This document shows, piece by piece, positions 1 to 8,524 of a DNA stretch of 64,000 bases. Made by a program: the position numbers and the translations under genes. Under the pieces are notes generated by a model. The model did not search any database. It was not told the DNA's origin and worked only from the letters and a program-made list of their open reading frames with translations. The stretch spans positions 1 through 64,000 of the forward strand of contig JACJIB010000006.1 in NCBI GenBank assembly GCA_014138645.1, given 5' to 3'. Position 1 is the first letter of the stretch. The number at the start of each line of letters is the position of its first letter. Source of the DNA: Methylorubrum thiocyanatum (lineage in GTDB: Bacteria; Pseudomonadota; Alphaproteobacteria; Rhizobiales; Beijerinckiaceae).

Positions 1-305
1 CGCAGTCCGGCCGAGGGGTTGGCCTGGTAGAAGTTGTAGATGTTGATGTCGAAGGTGAGCCCGCGCGCGGCCATGTCGGTGGCCCAGGGGGCGAGCGGTC
101 CGGTGCGGACGGGATCGGCGGGTTTGGCGGCGATGTTGGGATCGGTGCGCGGCTGCGTCTGATCGTTGAACTGCCCCACCGGCGAGGGCTGCTGCGCCAA
201 AGCGCCCGTCGCCGCAGTGAGACCTGCCGCCAGCAGGGCGCTCGCCGTGCCGATCCTGACGCCGCGGCGGCGGCTCGGCCTTGTCTGTGTCATTCGCTCA
301 AGCAT
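1..305 (-). CDS. Putative outer-membrane porin, N-terminal part (cut by window edge)
   Basis: About 101 residues are visible; the rest lies left of the window. The start at 305 (a second ATG lies in frame at 293) gives a basic N-terminus, a hydrophobic stretch and an AxA-type cleavage site ending in TGALAQQ, so the protein is exported. After a Pro/Asp-rich linker the segment TDMAARGLTFDINIYNFYQ resembles the start of OprB-type carbohydrate-selective porins. It is the last gene of the leftward amide operon, 165 bases after fmdB. In the Methylophilus methylotrophus fmd cluster a porin gene (fmdC) follows fmdAB, so a role in letting amides or urea cross the outer membrane is likely by position. 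The family call rests on a short segment. Confidence 0.6.
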   Translation of the reverse strand, partial: MLERMTQTRPSRRRGVRIGTASALLAAGLTAATGALAQQPSPVGQFNDQTQPRTDPNIAAKPADPVRTGPLAPWATDMAARGLTFDINIYNFYQANPSAGL

Positions 306-470
306 CGTCAGTCCCCAACCCGTCCTCTGCGCCGGCCTGTCCCACACGGTTCATCCCGCTTGTCGTGGCGCGGCCGGCGGCTCCCTCGCGGAGCGGTTTT
401 CAGTCGTTTGCTTCCTCCGGAAGCGTGTCGGCGGGCGCGCCGGGCGCGTCCGCCGCAAGAGGTCGTCAGC

Positions 471-788
471 TCAGTGGCTGATCATCCAGGGCCGCGCGTT
501 CGGGAAGCTCTTGGCCGCAGCAGGCGCGGCCGCCGTCTTCTTCGGCGAGCAGCAGCCGCAGCCGGCCCCGTGGCCGCCGGAGCGCCGCGGCTCGTGGCGG
601 CTGCGCTCGTTGGTGGCGTGGGCCGCCTTGAGGCCCGCATCCATCCCGGAGATCCGCGGGGCGGTGAGGAAGGCGCGCTGGCATTCGCCGCCGCAATCCG
701 GGCAGTCATGCGGGTCCTTGAACTGCGCCATCGGACGCAGGACCGTGAATGGACCACAGCTCTCGCAGGCGTAATCGTAGACCGGCAT
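471..788 (-). CDS. fmdB: FmdB-type zinc-ribbon protein
   Basis: A 105-residue protein that begins MPVYDYACESCG and carries a second Cys pair in DCPDCGGEC, the N-terminal zinc ribbon of the FmdB family. Residues 43-51 (PRISGMDAG) are also typical. The C-terminal part holds a short Cys cluster (GCGCCSP) and an Ala/Lys tail. FmdB was described in Methylophilus as a regulator of formamidase expression; its biochemical action is not settled. It starts 2 bases after the fmdA stop, so the two genes are almost certainly co-translated. Length matches the family. Expected to be cytoplasmic. Confidence 0.88.
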   Translation of the reverse strand: MPVYDYACESCGPFTVLRPMAQFKDPHDCPDCGGECQRAFLTAPRISGMDAGLKAAHATNERSRHEPRRSGGHGAGCGCCSPKKTAAAPAAAKSFPNARPWMISH

Positions 789-790
789 GA

Positions 791-2020
791 TCAGAGATCC
801 GGCGAGAGCGGCATCTGGATCGAGCCGTCCAGGAACTTCGTCGGCCCGGCCGCGGACGGGTTGATGTCGAAGTCGAAGATCCCGGTCGGAATCCAGAGCG
901 TGGCGCAGGCGTTCGGGATATCGACAACGCCGGAGATGTGGCCCTGGACCGGGGCGGTGCCGAGGATCGAGTAGGCCTGCGCGCCCGAGTAGCCGAACTT
1001 CTTGAGGTACTCGATCGCGTTGAGGCAGGCTTGGCGATAGGCCACGGTGACGTCGAGGTAGTGCTGCTTGCCGTACTCGTCGACGGAGACGCCCTCGAAG
1101 ATCAGGTGATCGTCGTATTTCGGCGTAACGGGCGAGGGCTTGAAGATCGGGTTCTTGATCCCGTACTTGGCCATGCCGTCCTTGATCAGGCTGACCTTGA
1201 GGTGGACCCAGCCCGCCATCTCGATGGCGCCGCAGAAGGTGATCTCGCCGTCGCCCTGGCTGAAGTGCAGGTCGCCCATGGAGAGGCCGGCGCCCGGCAC
1301 GTAGACGGGGAAGTAGATCTTCGAGCCGCGCGACAGATCCTTGATGTCGCAATTGCCGCCGTGCTCGCGGCCCGGCACCGTGCGGGCCCCGGTGGCCGCA
1401 GCCGCTTCCTTCGCGTCACCCTTCAGCCGGCCCATATGCGCGGTCGGGCCGAAGGGGAGGGTGGCCAGCGCCGGCACGCGGCTCGGATTGGTGTCGTAGA
1501 GCGCCTTCTCGCGGGTGTTCCAGGTCTCCAGCATCTTCGGATCGGGCAGGCAGCCGATCAGGCCGGGATGGATCAGGCCGGGGAAGCGCACGCCGGGCAC
1601 GTGGCGCGACTTGGTGAACATGCCCTCGAAATCCCAGATCGACTTCTGCGCCTGGGGGAAGTGCTCGTCGAGGAAGCCGCCGCCGTTGTTCTTCGAGAAG
1701 AAGCCGTTGAAGCCCCACTGACTCTCGGGCTTGGCGCCGATGTCGAGCAGATCGACCACGAGCAGGTCGCCGGGCTCGGCGCCCTCGACACCGATCGGGC
1801 CGGAGAGGAAGTGCACGATCGAGAGGTCGATGTCGCGCACGTCGTCGGCGGAATCGTTGTTCTTGATGAAGCCGCCGGTCCAGTCATAGGTCTCGACGAT
1901 GAAGTCGTCGCCGGGCTTCACGGTCGCGACCATCGGGATGTCCGGGTGCCAGCGGTTGTGCACCATGTCGTTGTCGTAGGCCGACTGCGTGAGATCGACC
2001 TTGATCAGGGTCTCGGGCAT
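791..2020 (-). CDS. fmdA: Formamidase (acetamidase/formamidase family)
   Basis: A 409-residue protein starting MPETLIKVDL, with an AAGGAG-like ribosome site about 15 bases upstream. It hydrolyses formamide, and usually other short amides less well, to ammonia and the acid in the cytoplasm. Family segments are present throughout: HNRWHPDIP near residue 23, FIVETYDWTGG near 45, the long central region with GREHGGNCDIKDL, and SMGDLHFSQGDGEI. The length equals known FmdA. It follows the MetX-like hydrolase by 167 bases and precedes fmdB. The open frame runs on upstream to about 2275, but that extension lacks family sequence and overlaps the hydrolase gene, so the start at 2020 was chosen. Confidence 0.94.
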   Translation of the reverse strand: MPETLIKVDLTQSAYDNDMVHNRWHPDIPMVATVKPGDDFIVETYDWTGGFIKNNDSADDVRDIDLSIVHFLSGPIGVEGAEPGDLLVVDLLDIGAKPESQWGFNGFFSKNNGGGFLDEHFPQAQKSIWDFEGMFTKSRHVPGVRFPGLIHPGLIGCLPDPKMLETWNTREKALYDTNPSRVPALATLPFGPTAHMGRLKGDAKEAAAATGARTVPGREHGGNCDIKDLSRGSKIYFPVYVPGAGLSMGDLHFSQGDGEITFCGAIEMAGWVHLKVSLIKDGMAKYGIKNPIFKPSPVTPKYDDHLIFEGVSVDEYGKQHYLDVTVAYRQACLNAIEYLKKFGYSGAQAYSILGTAPVQGHISGVVDIPNACATLWIPTGIFDFDINPSAAGPTKFLDGSIQMPLSPDL

Positions 2021-2187
2021 TTCCTTCGCAGCTCCTTGTACTGTCCAGAATTCAGGCAGCCGTCCCCGTTGCGTGTCCGGCATGAGTCCGGCCGCCCCCG
2101 TGGATCGTTGTTGTCGTTCTTCGTTCATCCGGCGCGGATCGGCGCCGGATCGGTTCGGGCGGGGCGCCGGAGCGCCCCGCCGATGGC

Positions 2188-3204
2188 TCAGCTCGCGAGC
2201 AGCTCCTTCAGCGCCGCATCCAGCACCGCGATGTCGTCGGGCGAGGTGCCGGGGCCGCCGGCGAAGTGGCCCCAATAGGTCTCGACCGTCCGCAGCTCCG
2301 CATTCGGCATGTGCTCGACCTCGATCGCGCTGTCTTCCGGCGGGAAATACAGGTCGGTGGAGGCCGGCATCACGACGGCCTTGGCCTTGATCGCGCCGAG
2401 CGCCTTCTTGACGTCACCGCCGTAAAGGTCGTTGGCGGAGATGTCGCCGTTCTGCCAGGTCCAGAGCATGGCGAGCAGGTTGTTGGCGTCCTTCTCCAGC
2501 AGCCAGCCCTCCCAGAAGCCGACGAGGAAGTCCTCGAGCGAGGCGTAGCCCATCTGCTTCAGGTCGGCCTCGACCCGGTAGAAGGTCTGCGAGAAGCCCC
2601 AGCCGGCATAGACCCGGGCGGCGGCGCGCAGGCCCTTCTGCGGCTGCTCGGCGTAGAACCCGTCGGCGAAGGCGGCATCCGCCTGGAGCGCCGCCTTGAC
2701 GCCTTCCAGGAACACGAAGTTGTGCCGCGAGCACTTGGCCGAGCCCTGGAACGGCAGGATACGCTCGACCATGTCGGGGAAGATCGCGCCCCAGTGGAAG
2801 GTCTGCAGTGCGCCCATCGACCAGCCGGTGACGAGCTTGATCCGCTCGATGCCGAACTTTTCCGTGACCAGCCGGTGCTGCTGCACCACGTTGTCGTAGG
2901 CCGTCACCTTGGGAAAGCGCGGCCCGTTGAAGGGCGCGGGCGTGTTGCTCGGCGAGGACGACAGCCCGTTGCCGAACATGTTCGGCACGATGATGAAGTA
3001 CCGGTCCGGATCGAGCGCCTTGCCCGGCCCGATCAGCCACTCGTTCTCGAGATGCGTGCCGGAATACCAGCAGGGATAGACGATGACGTTGTCCCGTGCC
3101 GCGTTGAGCGTGCCGTAGGTCTTGTAGGCCAGCCGCGCGCCGCGGATCGTCTGCTTCGACTGCAGGACGACGTCGCCGAGCTCGAAGATCTCGTAATCGG
3201 CCAT
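2188..3204 (-). CDS. MetX-like alpha/beta hydrolase in the amide operon
   Basis: A 338-residue alpha/beta-hydrolase fold protein related to homoserine O-acetyltransferase (MetX). The nucleophile elbow is TGWSMGALQ with Ser129; the acid is in PASTDLYF and the histidine in YWGHFAGG near the C-terminus. The oxyanion/substrate region NMFGNGLSSSPSN replaces the usual MetX motif, so methionine synthesis is unlikely. It lies 11 bases after urtE and before fmdA, inside the transporter/formamidase operon. A role in hydrolysing an imported amide or ester, or a substituted amide that FmdA cannot handle, is inferred from position only. Cytoplasmic, with no signal peptide. Confidence 0.82.
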   Translation of the reverse strand: MADYEIFELGDVVLQSKQTIRGARLAYKTYGTLNAARDNVIVYPCWYSGTHLENEWLIGPGKALDPDRYFIIVPNMFGNGLSSSPSNTPAPFNGPRFPKVTAYDNVVQQHRLVTEKFGIERIKLVTGWSMGALQTFHWGAIFPDMVERILPFQGSAKCSRHNFVFLEGVKAALQADAAFADGFYAEQPQKGLRAAARVYAGWGFSQTFYRVEADLKQMGYASLEDFLVGFWEGWLLEKDANNLLAMLWTWQNGDISANDLYGGDVKKALGAIKAKAVVMPASTDLYFPPEDSAIEVEHMPNAELRTVETYWGHFAGGPGTSPDDIAVLDAALKELLAS

Positions 3205-3215
3205 CGCGGAGATCC

Positions 3216-3968
3216 TCAGACCGAGAGGAAGCGGGCGACCTGCGCCTCGTCGATGTCGGCACGGAGACTCTCGTGGACGATCGAGCCGTTCTCGATCACG
3301 AGAACCCGGTCGGCCACGTCCATGGCGAAGCTCAGCACCTGCTCCGAGACGACGATCGACAGACCGCGCTCGTCGCGAATCTTCTTCAGCGTACGCCCCA
3401 TTTCACGAATAATCGAGGGTTGAATACCCTCGGTCGGCTCATCGAGAAGAAGAACCTTCGGATTGCTGGCGAGCGCCCGGGCGATGGCGAGCTGCTGCTG
3501 CTGGCCGCCCGACAGGTTGCCGCCGCGCCGGCCCTTCATCTCCAGCAGCACCGGGAACATCGTGTAGAGGTCCTGCGGCACCTTCCGCGAGCCGGTGACG
3601 GTCAGGCCCGTCTCGATGTTCTCCTGCACCGTCATGGTGGAAAAGATCATCCGGCCCTGCGGCACGTAGGCCAGCCCCTTCGCCACGCGGGCATGGCTCT
3701 TCAGGGTGGTGACGTCGGTGCCGTCCACGGTGATGGTGCCCGACTTCGTCGGGACGATGCCCATCAGCGTCTTCATGAGCGTCGACTTGCCCATGCCGTT
3801 GCGGCCCATCACGGCGACGATCTCGCCGGGCGCCACGTTGATGTCGATGCCGTGCAGAACCTCGCTCTGGCCGTAGGCGGCGTGGAGATCGGAGATCGCC
3901 AGCATCGGCCGCGCGCCGGTCATGACCGGCGGCACGATGGAAGAGGAGGCGGTGGCGGTCTGGAGCAT
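3216..3968 (-). CDS. urtE: Urea/amide ABC transporter ATP-binding protein UrtE
   Basis: A 250-residue ATPase of the branched-chain amino acid/urea type. Walker A is GRNGMGKST, the signature is LSGGQQQQLAIARAL and Walker B is VLLLDEPTEG. The residues IQPSI after Walker B are typical of UrtE/LivF. An extra 20 residues precede the conserved MLAISDLHAAYGQ, so an internal Met at about residue 22 could be the true start. It pairs with UrtD to power the UrtBC permease at the inner membrane. The urtD stop lies 13 bases upstream, consistent with one transcript. Confidence 0.92.
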   Translation of the reverse strand: MLQTATASSSIVPPVMTGARPMLAISDLHAAYGQSEVLHGIDINVAPGEIVAVMGRNGMGKSTLMKTLMGIVPTKSGTITVDGTDVTTLKSHARVAKGLAYVPQGRMIFSTMTVQENIETGLTVTGSRKVPQDLYTMFPVLLEMKGRRGGNLSGGQQQQLAIARALASNPKVLLLDEPTEGIQPSIIREMGRTLKKIRDERGLSIVVSEQVLSFAMDVADRVLVIENGSIVHESLRADIDEAQVARFLSV

Positions 3969-3981
3969 GATCGGTACGCCT

Positions 3982-4770
3982 TCAATGGCCCAGATAGACT
4001 TCGATGACCTTCGGATCGTTCTTGACCCGCTCCATCGACCCTTCCGACAGAACCTTGCCCTGGTGGAGCACGGTGACGCGGTGGGCGATGTCCTCGACGA
4101 ACTTCATGTCGTGCTCGATCACGAGCACCGAGCGGCCCTTGATGATCTGGTTGAGGAGTTCGGCGGTCTTGATGCGCTCGCCGACGCTCATGCCGGCCAC
4201 CGGCTCGTCGAGCATCAGCAGTTCCGGGTCCTGGATCAGCAGCATGCCGATCTCCAGCCATTGCTTCTGGCCGTGGCTCAGGAACTCGGCCCGCTCGTCG
4301 AGCTGGTCCTTGAGGAAGATCGTCTGCGCGATCTCGTGGATGCGGTCGCGCACTTCGGCGTCGCGCTTGAAGGTCAGCGCCCCGAACACCGAGCGTCCGC
4401 GAGGGAACGAGATCTCGAGATTCTCGAACACCGTCAGGTCGTCGTAGATCGAGGGCGTCTGGAACTTGCGGCCGACGCCGGCCTGGACGATCGCGCTCTC
4501 GGAGAGCTTGGTCAGTTCCTGGCCCTTGTACTTGATCGAGCCGGAGCTGGCCCGGGTGCGCCCGCAGATCAGGTCGAGCACGGTGGTCTTGCCCGCACCG
4601 TTGGGGCCGATGATGACCCGGATCTCGTCCGGATCGACGTAGAACGAGACGTCGTTGACCGCCTTGAACCCGTCGAAGGAGACGGTCAGGGCCTCGACCG
4701 CCAGCAGGAAGTTCTTCTCGTCCGCCGGGGTGCCGATGGGAGCCGAAGAGGGGAGGATGGCCGCGTTCAT
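3982..4770 (-). CDS. urtD: Urea/amide ABC transporter ATP-binding protein UrtD
   Basis: A 262-residue ATPase. Walker A is GPNGAGKTT, the signature region is LSHGQKQWLEIGMLL and Walker B is LLMLDEPVAGMS. The SHGQKQWLE signature is characteristic of UrtD and separates it from LivG. It forms a heterodimer with UrtE under the UrtB-UrtC membrane pair. The gene begins 10 bases after urtC and ends 13 bases before urtE. In methylotrophs the corresponding fmd transporter carries short amides and urea, so the substrate here may be either. Confidence 0.93.
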   Translation of the reverse strand: MNAAILPSSAPIGTPADEKNFLLAVEALTVSFDGFKAVNDVSFYVDPDEIRVIIGPNGAGKTTVLDLICGRTRASSGSIKYKGQELTKLSESAIVQAGVGRKFQTPSIYDDLTVFENLEISFPRGRSVFGALTFKRDAEVRDRIHEIAQTIFLKDQLDERAEFLSHGQKQWLEIGMLLIQDPELLMLDEPVAGMSVGERIKTAELLNQIIKGRSVLVIEHDMKFVEDIAHRVTVLHQGKVLSEGSMERVKNDPKVIEVYLGH

Positions 4771-4780
4771 GGGTGTGTCC

Positions 4781-5962
4781 TCACTCGGCCGGGGTGCCGT
4801 GGGGCAGGGCGGGGCTGGCGGCGGGAGCCAGGCCCTTGGCCTTGCGGAACAGGCGGGGTTCGATGTGCTCGCGCCAGATGCCGGCGAGACCGTTGGGGAA
4901 GATCAGCACAACGGCGATGAACAGGGCGCCGAGACCGAACAGCCACATGTCGGGGAAGCTCTCGGAGAAGCTCGTCTTGGCCCAGTTGACCAGCAGCGTT
5001 CCCCAGACTGCGCCGAAGAGCGAGAGGCGCCCGCCGACGGCGGTGTAGATCACCATCTCGACCGAGGGGACGATGCCGACGAAGGAGGGCGACATGAACC
5101 CGACCTGCAGGGTGAACATCGCGCCGCCGATCGCCGCGAAGGCCGCCGCGAGGCAGAAGGCGAAGACCTTGAAGCCCGCCACCGAGTAGCCCGAGAACCG
5201 GACACGGTCCTCCTTCTCGCGCATGGCGACGAGGATGCGCCCGAGCTTCGACTTCTTCACGTACTGCGCCATCAGGATGCAGCCGATGAGGAGCCCGCCA
5301 TTGACGAAGTAGAGGATGAACTTCGCGCTATCCTGGCGGATGTCCCAGCCGTGGAGGGTGCGCAGATCGGTGATGCCGTTGATGCCGCCGGTGTAGCCCT
5401 GCTGGCCGACGATCAGGATGGTCAGGATCGCCGCGATCGCCTGGGTGATGATGGCGAAGTAGGTGCCGCCCACGCGCCGCTTGAACATCGCCACCGAGAT
5501 GATGAACGCGAAGGCGACCGGCACCGCGACGACGAGGAGAAGCGTCAGCGGCAGGGAGTGGAAGGGTTGCCAGAACCAGGGAAGCGCGGTGATCTGGTTC
5601 CAGTCCATGAAGTCGGGAATGCCCGGCGTCGACTGGATCTTCGTATTCTCGACGCTCGAAGCCTCGAGCTTCAGGTACATCGCCATGCAGTAGCCGCCGA
5701 GACCGAAGAACACGCCCTGGCCCAGCGAGAGGATGCCGGCATAGCCCCAGCAGATGACGAGGCCGAGCGCGACGAAGGCGTAGGTGAGGTACTTGCCGAC
5801 GAGGTTGAGGCGGAAGCCGTCGAGCATTAGCGGCAGGACCACCAGGATCACGCCGGCCAGCAGCAGCAGGCTCACCCACTCGATCGGCTTCATGAAGGGG
5901 TTGTCGTTGACGGTGACCGCCTTCGACAGGGACTGCATCGGACTTGTCTTCGGGTTCGTCAT
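4781..5962 (-). CDS. urtC: Urea/amide ABC transporter permease UrtC
   Basis: A 393-residue membrane protein with about ten hydrophobic segments from residue 30 to 365. It shows the LivM/UrtC hallmarks CWGYAGILSLGQGVFFGLGGY near residue 80 and VAMREKEDRVRFSGY on the cytoplasmic loop that contacts the ATPase. The N-terminal 25 residues are polar and the C-terminal tail is Ala/Pro-rich. It starts 13 bases after urtB and is followed 10 bases later by urtD. It forms the translocation path together with UrtB. Confidence 0.93.
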   Translation of the reverse strand: MTNPKTSPMQSLSKAVTVNDNPFMKPIEWVSLLLLAGVILVVLPLMLDGFRLNLVGKYLTYAFVALGLVICWGYAGILSLGQGVFFGLGGYCMAMYLKLEASSVENTKIQSTPGIPDFMDWNQITALPWFWQPFHSLPLTLLLVVAVPVAFAFIISVAMFKRRVGGTYFAIITQAIAAILTILIVGQQGYTGGINGITDLRTLHGWDIRQDSAKFILYFVNGGLLIGCILMAQYVKKSKLGRILVAMREKEDRVRFSGYSVAGFKVFAFCLAAAFAAIGGAMFTLQVGFMSPSFVGIVPSVEMVIYTAVGGRLSLFGAVWGTLLVNWAKTSFSESFPDMWLFGLGALFIAVVLIFPNGLAGIWREHIEPRLFRKAKGLAPAASPALPHGTPAE

Positions 5963-5975
5963 CGGGGCGCGCTCC

Positions 5976-6902
5976 TCAGCGACGGACCTTGAGGGTGAAC
6001 AGGCCCTGCGGCCGCAGCATCAGGATCGCCACCACTGCGAGGAGGGTGAGCACCTTGGCCATCGAGCCGGAGAGGAAGAATTCGAGGGTCGACTGGGTCT
6101 GCGAGATCGAGAAGGCCGAGGCGATGGTGCCGAGCAGGCTGGCCGCGCCGCCGAAGACCACGATCAGGAAGGTATCGACGATGTAGAGCTGGCCGGAGGT
6201 CGGGCCGGTCGAACCGATCATCGTGAAGGCCGAGCCGGCGATGCCGGCAATGCCGCAGCCGAGGCCGAAGGTGGTGCGATCGACCTTCTCGGTGTCGATG
6301 CCGACGGCGCCCGCCATCGAACGGTTGCTCATCACCGCGCGGATCTGCGCGCCGAAGCGGGAGCGATAGATCAGCACCGCGACGCCGAGGGTGATGACGG
6401 TGGTGACCGCGATCACGAACAGGCCGTTGATCTGCACCTCGATCGAGTCGGTAACGGGGATCGAGCCCATCATCCATGAGGGCAGTTCCACGCCGACCTC
6501 GCGCGGGCCGAAGATCGTGCGGTAGGCCTGCTGCAGGATCAGCGAGAGACCCCAGGTCGCCAGCAGCGTGTCAAGCGGGCGCTTGTAGAGGTGGCGGATC
6601 AGGGCCCATTCCACCAGCATCCCCATCGCCCCCGATGCCAGGAAGGCGAGTGCCATGGCGACGAAGAAGTAGCCGCCGAACAGCGAGGGCAGGTAGGTCT
6701 GGAAGAAGGTCGAGCAGAGATAGGTGACGTAGGCGCCCAGGATCATGAACTCGCCGTGGGCCATGTTGATGACGCCCATCTGGCCGAAGATGATCGCCAG
6801 GCCCAAAGCCATCAGAACGTAGACGGAAAACAGGATCAGACCTGCGAAGCCCTGCATCACGAAGATCGAGCTGAGGTCTGCAAGCGAGTAGTCGCCGAAC
6901 AT
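5976..6902 (-). CDS. urtB: Urea/amide ABC transporter permease UrtB
   Basis: A 308-residue LivH/UrtB-type permease. Conserved segments are GLAIIFGQMGVINMAHGEFMI near residue 35, the loop FGAQIRAVMSNRSMAGAVGI that meets the ATPase, and GGAASLLGTIASA. About eight membrane segments are evident. This is the short form, without the N-terminal periplasmic extension found in some UrtB proteins. A strong hairpin lies in the 108-base gap after urtA, which may set the ratio of binding protein to permease. Confidence 0.93.
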   Translation of the reverse strand: MFGDYSLADLSSIFVMQGFAGLILFSVYVLMALGLAIIFGQMGVINMAHGEFMILGAYVTYLCSTFFQTYLPSLFGGYFFVAMALAFLASGAMGMLVEWALIRHLYKRPLDTLLATWGLSLILQQAYRTIFGPREVGVELPSWMMGSIPVTDSIEVQINGLFVIAVTTVITLGVAVLIYRSRFGAQIRAVMSNRSMAGAVGIDTEKVDRTTFGLGCGIAGIAGSAFTMIGSTGPTSGQLYIVDTFLIVVFGGAASLLGTIASAFSISQTQSTLEFFLSGSMAKVLTLLAVVAILMLRPQGLFTLKVRR

Positions 6903-6973
6903 GATCGGTGTCCCCGGCGGATTTTTCTGGGAGGGCGCAGCAAGTGTCGGGCCACGCCCGTCATTTCGCGGGC

Positions 6974-6997
6974 GTCCCCTCCCGCGGGGGAGGGGAC
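6974..6997. terminator. Hairpin between urtA and urtB (attenuator or repeat)
   Basis: A perfect 10-bp stem, GTCCCCTCCC pairing with GGGAGGGGAC around a 4-base loop, lies between the urtA stop and the urtB start. No T-run follows on the leftward transcript, so complete termination is unlikely. Partial termination or protection of the urtA message from 3' decay would give more binding protein than permease, as is common in ABC operons. It may also be a copy of a small palindromic repeat. Confidence 0.5.
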
Positions 6998-7010
6998 CGG
7001 AGGGTCGCGA

Positions 7011-8279
7011 CTACTGGTAGCCCTTCGGGAAGGGGTTCGGCTCGATCAGCTCGGGGCTCTCGTAGACCACCTCGAACTGGCCGTTCGGCAGGGCCTTGGC
7101 GACGCGGGTCTTCGACCAGAGGTGATGATTCGGGTGAATCTTCACGTAGCCTTCCGGCGCCTCCTTGAACTCGATGCCGGGGGAGGCCTCGACCACCTTG
7201 TCGACATCGAAGGAGCCGGCCTTCTCGACCGCCATCTTCCACAGGAACGGGCCGAGATAGGCGGCCTGGGTCACGTCGCCGATGACGGTCTTGTCGCCCC
7301 ACATCTTCTTGAAGGCGGCCACGAACTTCTCGTTGTTCGGGTTCTTCAGCGACTGGAAGTACTTCATGCAGGAATAGGCGCCGGCGATGTTGTCGCCGCC
7401 GATGCCGTCGATCTCGTCCTCGGTGACCGAGATCGTCAGCAGGGTCTGCTTCGAGAGGTCGATGCCGGCTGCCTTGAGCTGCTTGTAGAAGGCGACGTTG
7501 GAGCCGCCGACGACGTCGGCGAAGATCACGTCGGGCTTCTTGAGCTTGATCTTGTTGATGACCGAGTTGAACTGCGTGTGGCCGAGCGGGAAGTATTCCT
7601 CGCCGGCGACGGTGCCCTTGAGCACGTTCTCGATGTGCTTGCGGGCGATCTTGTTCGAGGTGCGCGGCCAGATGTAGTCCGAGCCGACCATGAAGAACGA
7701 CTTCGCGCCCTTCTCCTTCGCCACCCAGTCGAGGGAAGCGAGGATCTGCTGCGTCGCCTCCTGGCCGGTGTAGATCACGTTCTTGGACTGCTCCAGGCCC
7801 TCGTAGAAGGTCGGGTAGTAGAGCAGGCCGTTATACTGCTCGAAGACCGGCAGCGCGGCTTTCCGCGAGGCGGAGGTCCAGCAGCCCATCACCGCGGCGC
7901 AATGGTCGTTGACGAGGAGCTTCTTGGCCTTCTCGGCGAAGGTCGGCCAGTCGGAGGCGCCGTCCTCCTGGATGATCTTGATCTTGCGGCCGAGCACGCC
8001 GCCCATCTCGTTGATCTGGGCGATGGCGAGCTTCTCCGCCTGGATCGAGCCGGTCTCGGAGATCGCCATCGTGCCGGTGGCCGAGTGCAGGATGCCGACC
8101 GTGACCTCGGTATCGGTCACGGCGAGCCCGGTCGTGTTGACGGCCGAGGTCGGCGCGGCGGCGAACGCCCCCCGCGGCATCATCGCCAGGGCGGGCAGGC
8201 CCGCGAGGCCCATCAGAAGCTTGCGCCGCAGGGCCGAGTCCAGACCCTTTTCGCGATCCTTGCCCTTATCGTCCGCCAT
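7011..8279 (-). CDS. urtA: Urea/amide ABC transporter substrate-binding protein UrtA
   Basis: A 422-residue periplasmic binding protein of the type 1 (LivJ/AmiC) fold. The N-terminus has a twin-arginine-like signal (ALRRKLLMGLAGLPALAMM) ending near AFAA. The mature part starts VTVGILHSATGTMAISE, with family segments MGGVLGRKIKIIQEDGASDW and CWTSASRKAALPVFE. The last residues PFPKGYQ are typical of UrtA. The frame stays open upstream to 8525, but the ATG at 8279 gives the signal peptide directly and was chosen. It is the first gene of a nine-gene leftward run and is divergent from the permease-kinase. It would capture urea or a short amide. Confidence 0.93.
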   Translation of the reverse strand: MADDKGKDREKGLDSALRRKLLMGLAGLPALAMMPRGAFAAAPTSAVNTTGLAVTDTEVTVGILHSATGTMAISETGSIQAEKLAIAQINEMGGVLGRKIKIIQEDGASDWPTFAEKAKKLLVNDHCAAVMGCWTSASRKAALPVFEQYNGLLYYPTFYEGLEQSKNVIYTGQEATQQILASLDWVAKEKGAKSFFMVGSDYIWPRTSNKIARKHIENVLKGTVAGEEYFPLGHTQFNSVINKIKLKKPDVIFADVVGGSNVAFYKQLKAAGIDLSKQTLLTISVTEDEIDGIGGDNIAGAYSCMKYFQSLKNPNNEKFVAAFKKMWGDKTVIGDVTQAAYLGPFLWKMAVEKAGSFDVDKVVEASPGIEFKEAPEGYVKIHPNHHLWSKTRVAKALPNGQFEVVYESPELIEPNPFPKGYQ

Positions 8280-8524
8280 CGTGCCTCTACCCCTGATCTC
8301 GCGTCGGCGCGGCTCTGCCGGTCGGCGGCCCTGCTCGAACGGGGTGAAGGCTAGGCTTGATTGTGCGATGCACCCTATACGCTGTTTTGCGTATGTCCGC
8401 CGGGCATCCCGGGCCGTAGCCTGCCACTCTCGATTCCGTGAGCGCGAGGCGTTAGGGAAGTCTCCTGCGGCGCGGTCCGGACACCGTACGGTGTCGGCAC
8501 CGTGACGGACACGCGGCCGGCCCA
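8280..8524. promoter_or_regulatory. Divergent control region with a 16-bp palindrome
   Basis: This 245-base region separates the leftward amide operon from the rightward sensor kinase. Positions 8480-8495 form a perfect palindrome, GACACCGTACGGTGTC, and a third half-site CACCGT follows at 8498-8503, exactly 16 bases after the first. A second inverted repeat, ATACGC at 8377-8382 and GCGTAT at 8389-8394 with a 6-base gap, lies closer to urtA in a locally AT-richer patch. Either could bind the LuxR-type regulator encoded downstream of the kinase. No convincing sigma-54 site or riboswitch was found. Confidence 0.5.

Noticed and set aside
2021..2275. Upstream extension of the fmdA frame
   Set aside because: It overlaps the hydrolase gene end and lacks formamidase sequence; a ribosome site precedes the ATG at 2020.
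8280..8524. Guanidine-type riboswitch or sigma-54 promoter upstream of urtA
   Set aside because: No ykkC-like conserved blocks and no GG/GC pair at the right spacing were found; the palindrome is a better explanation.
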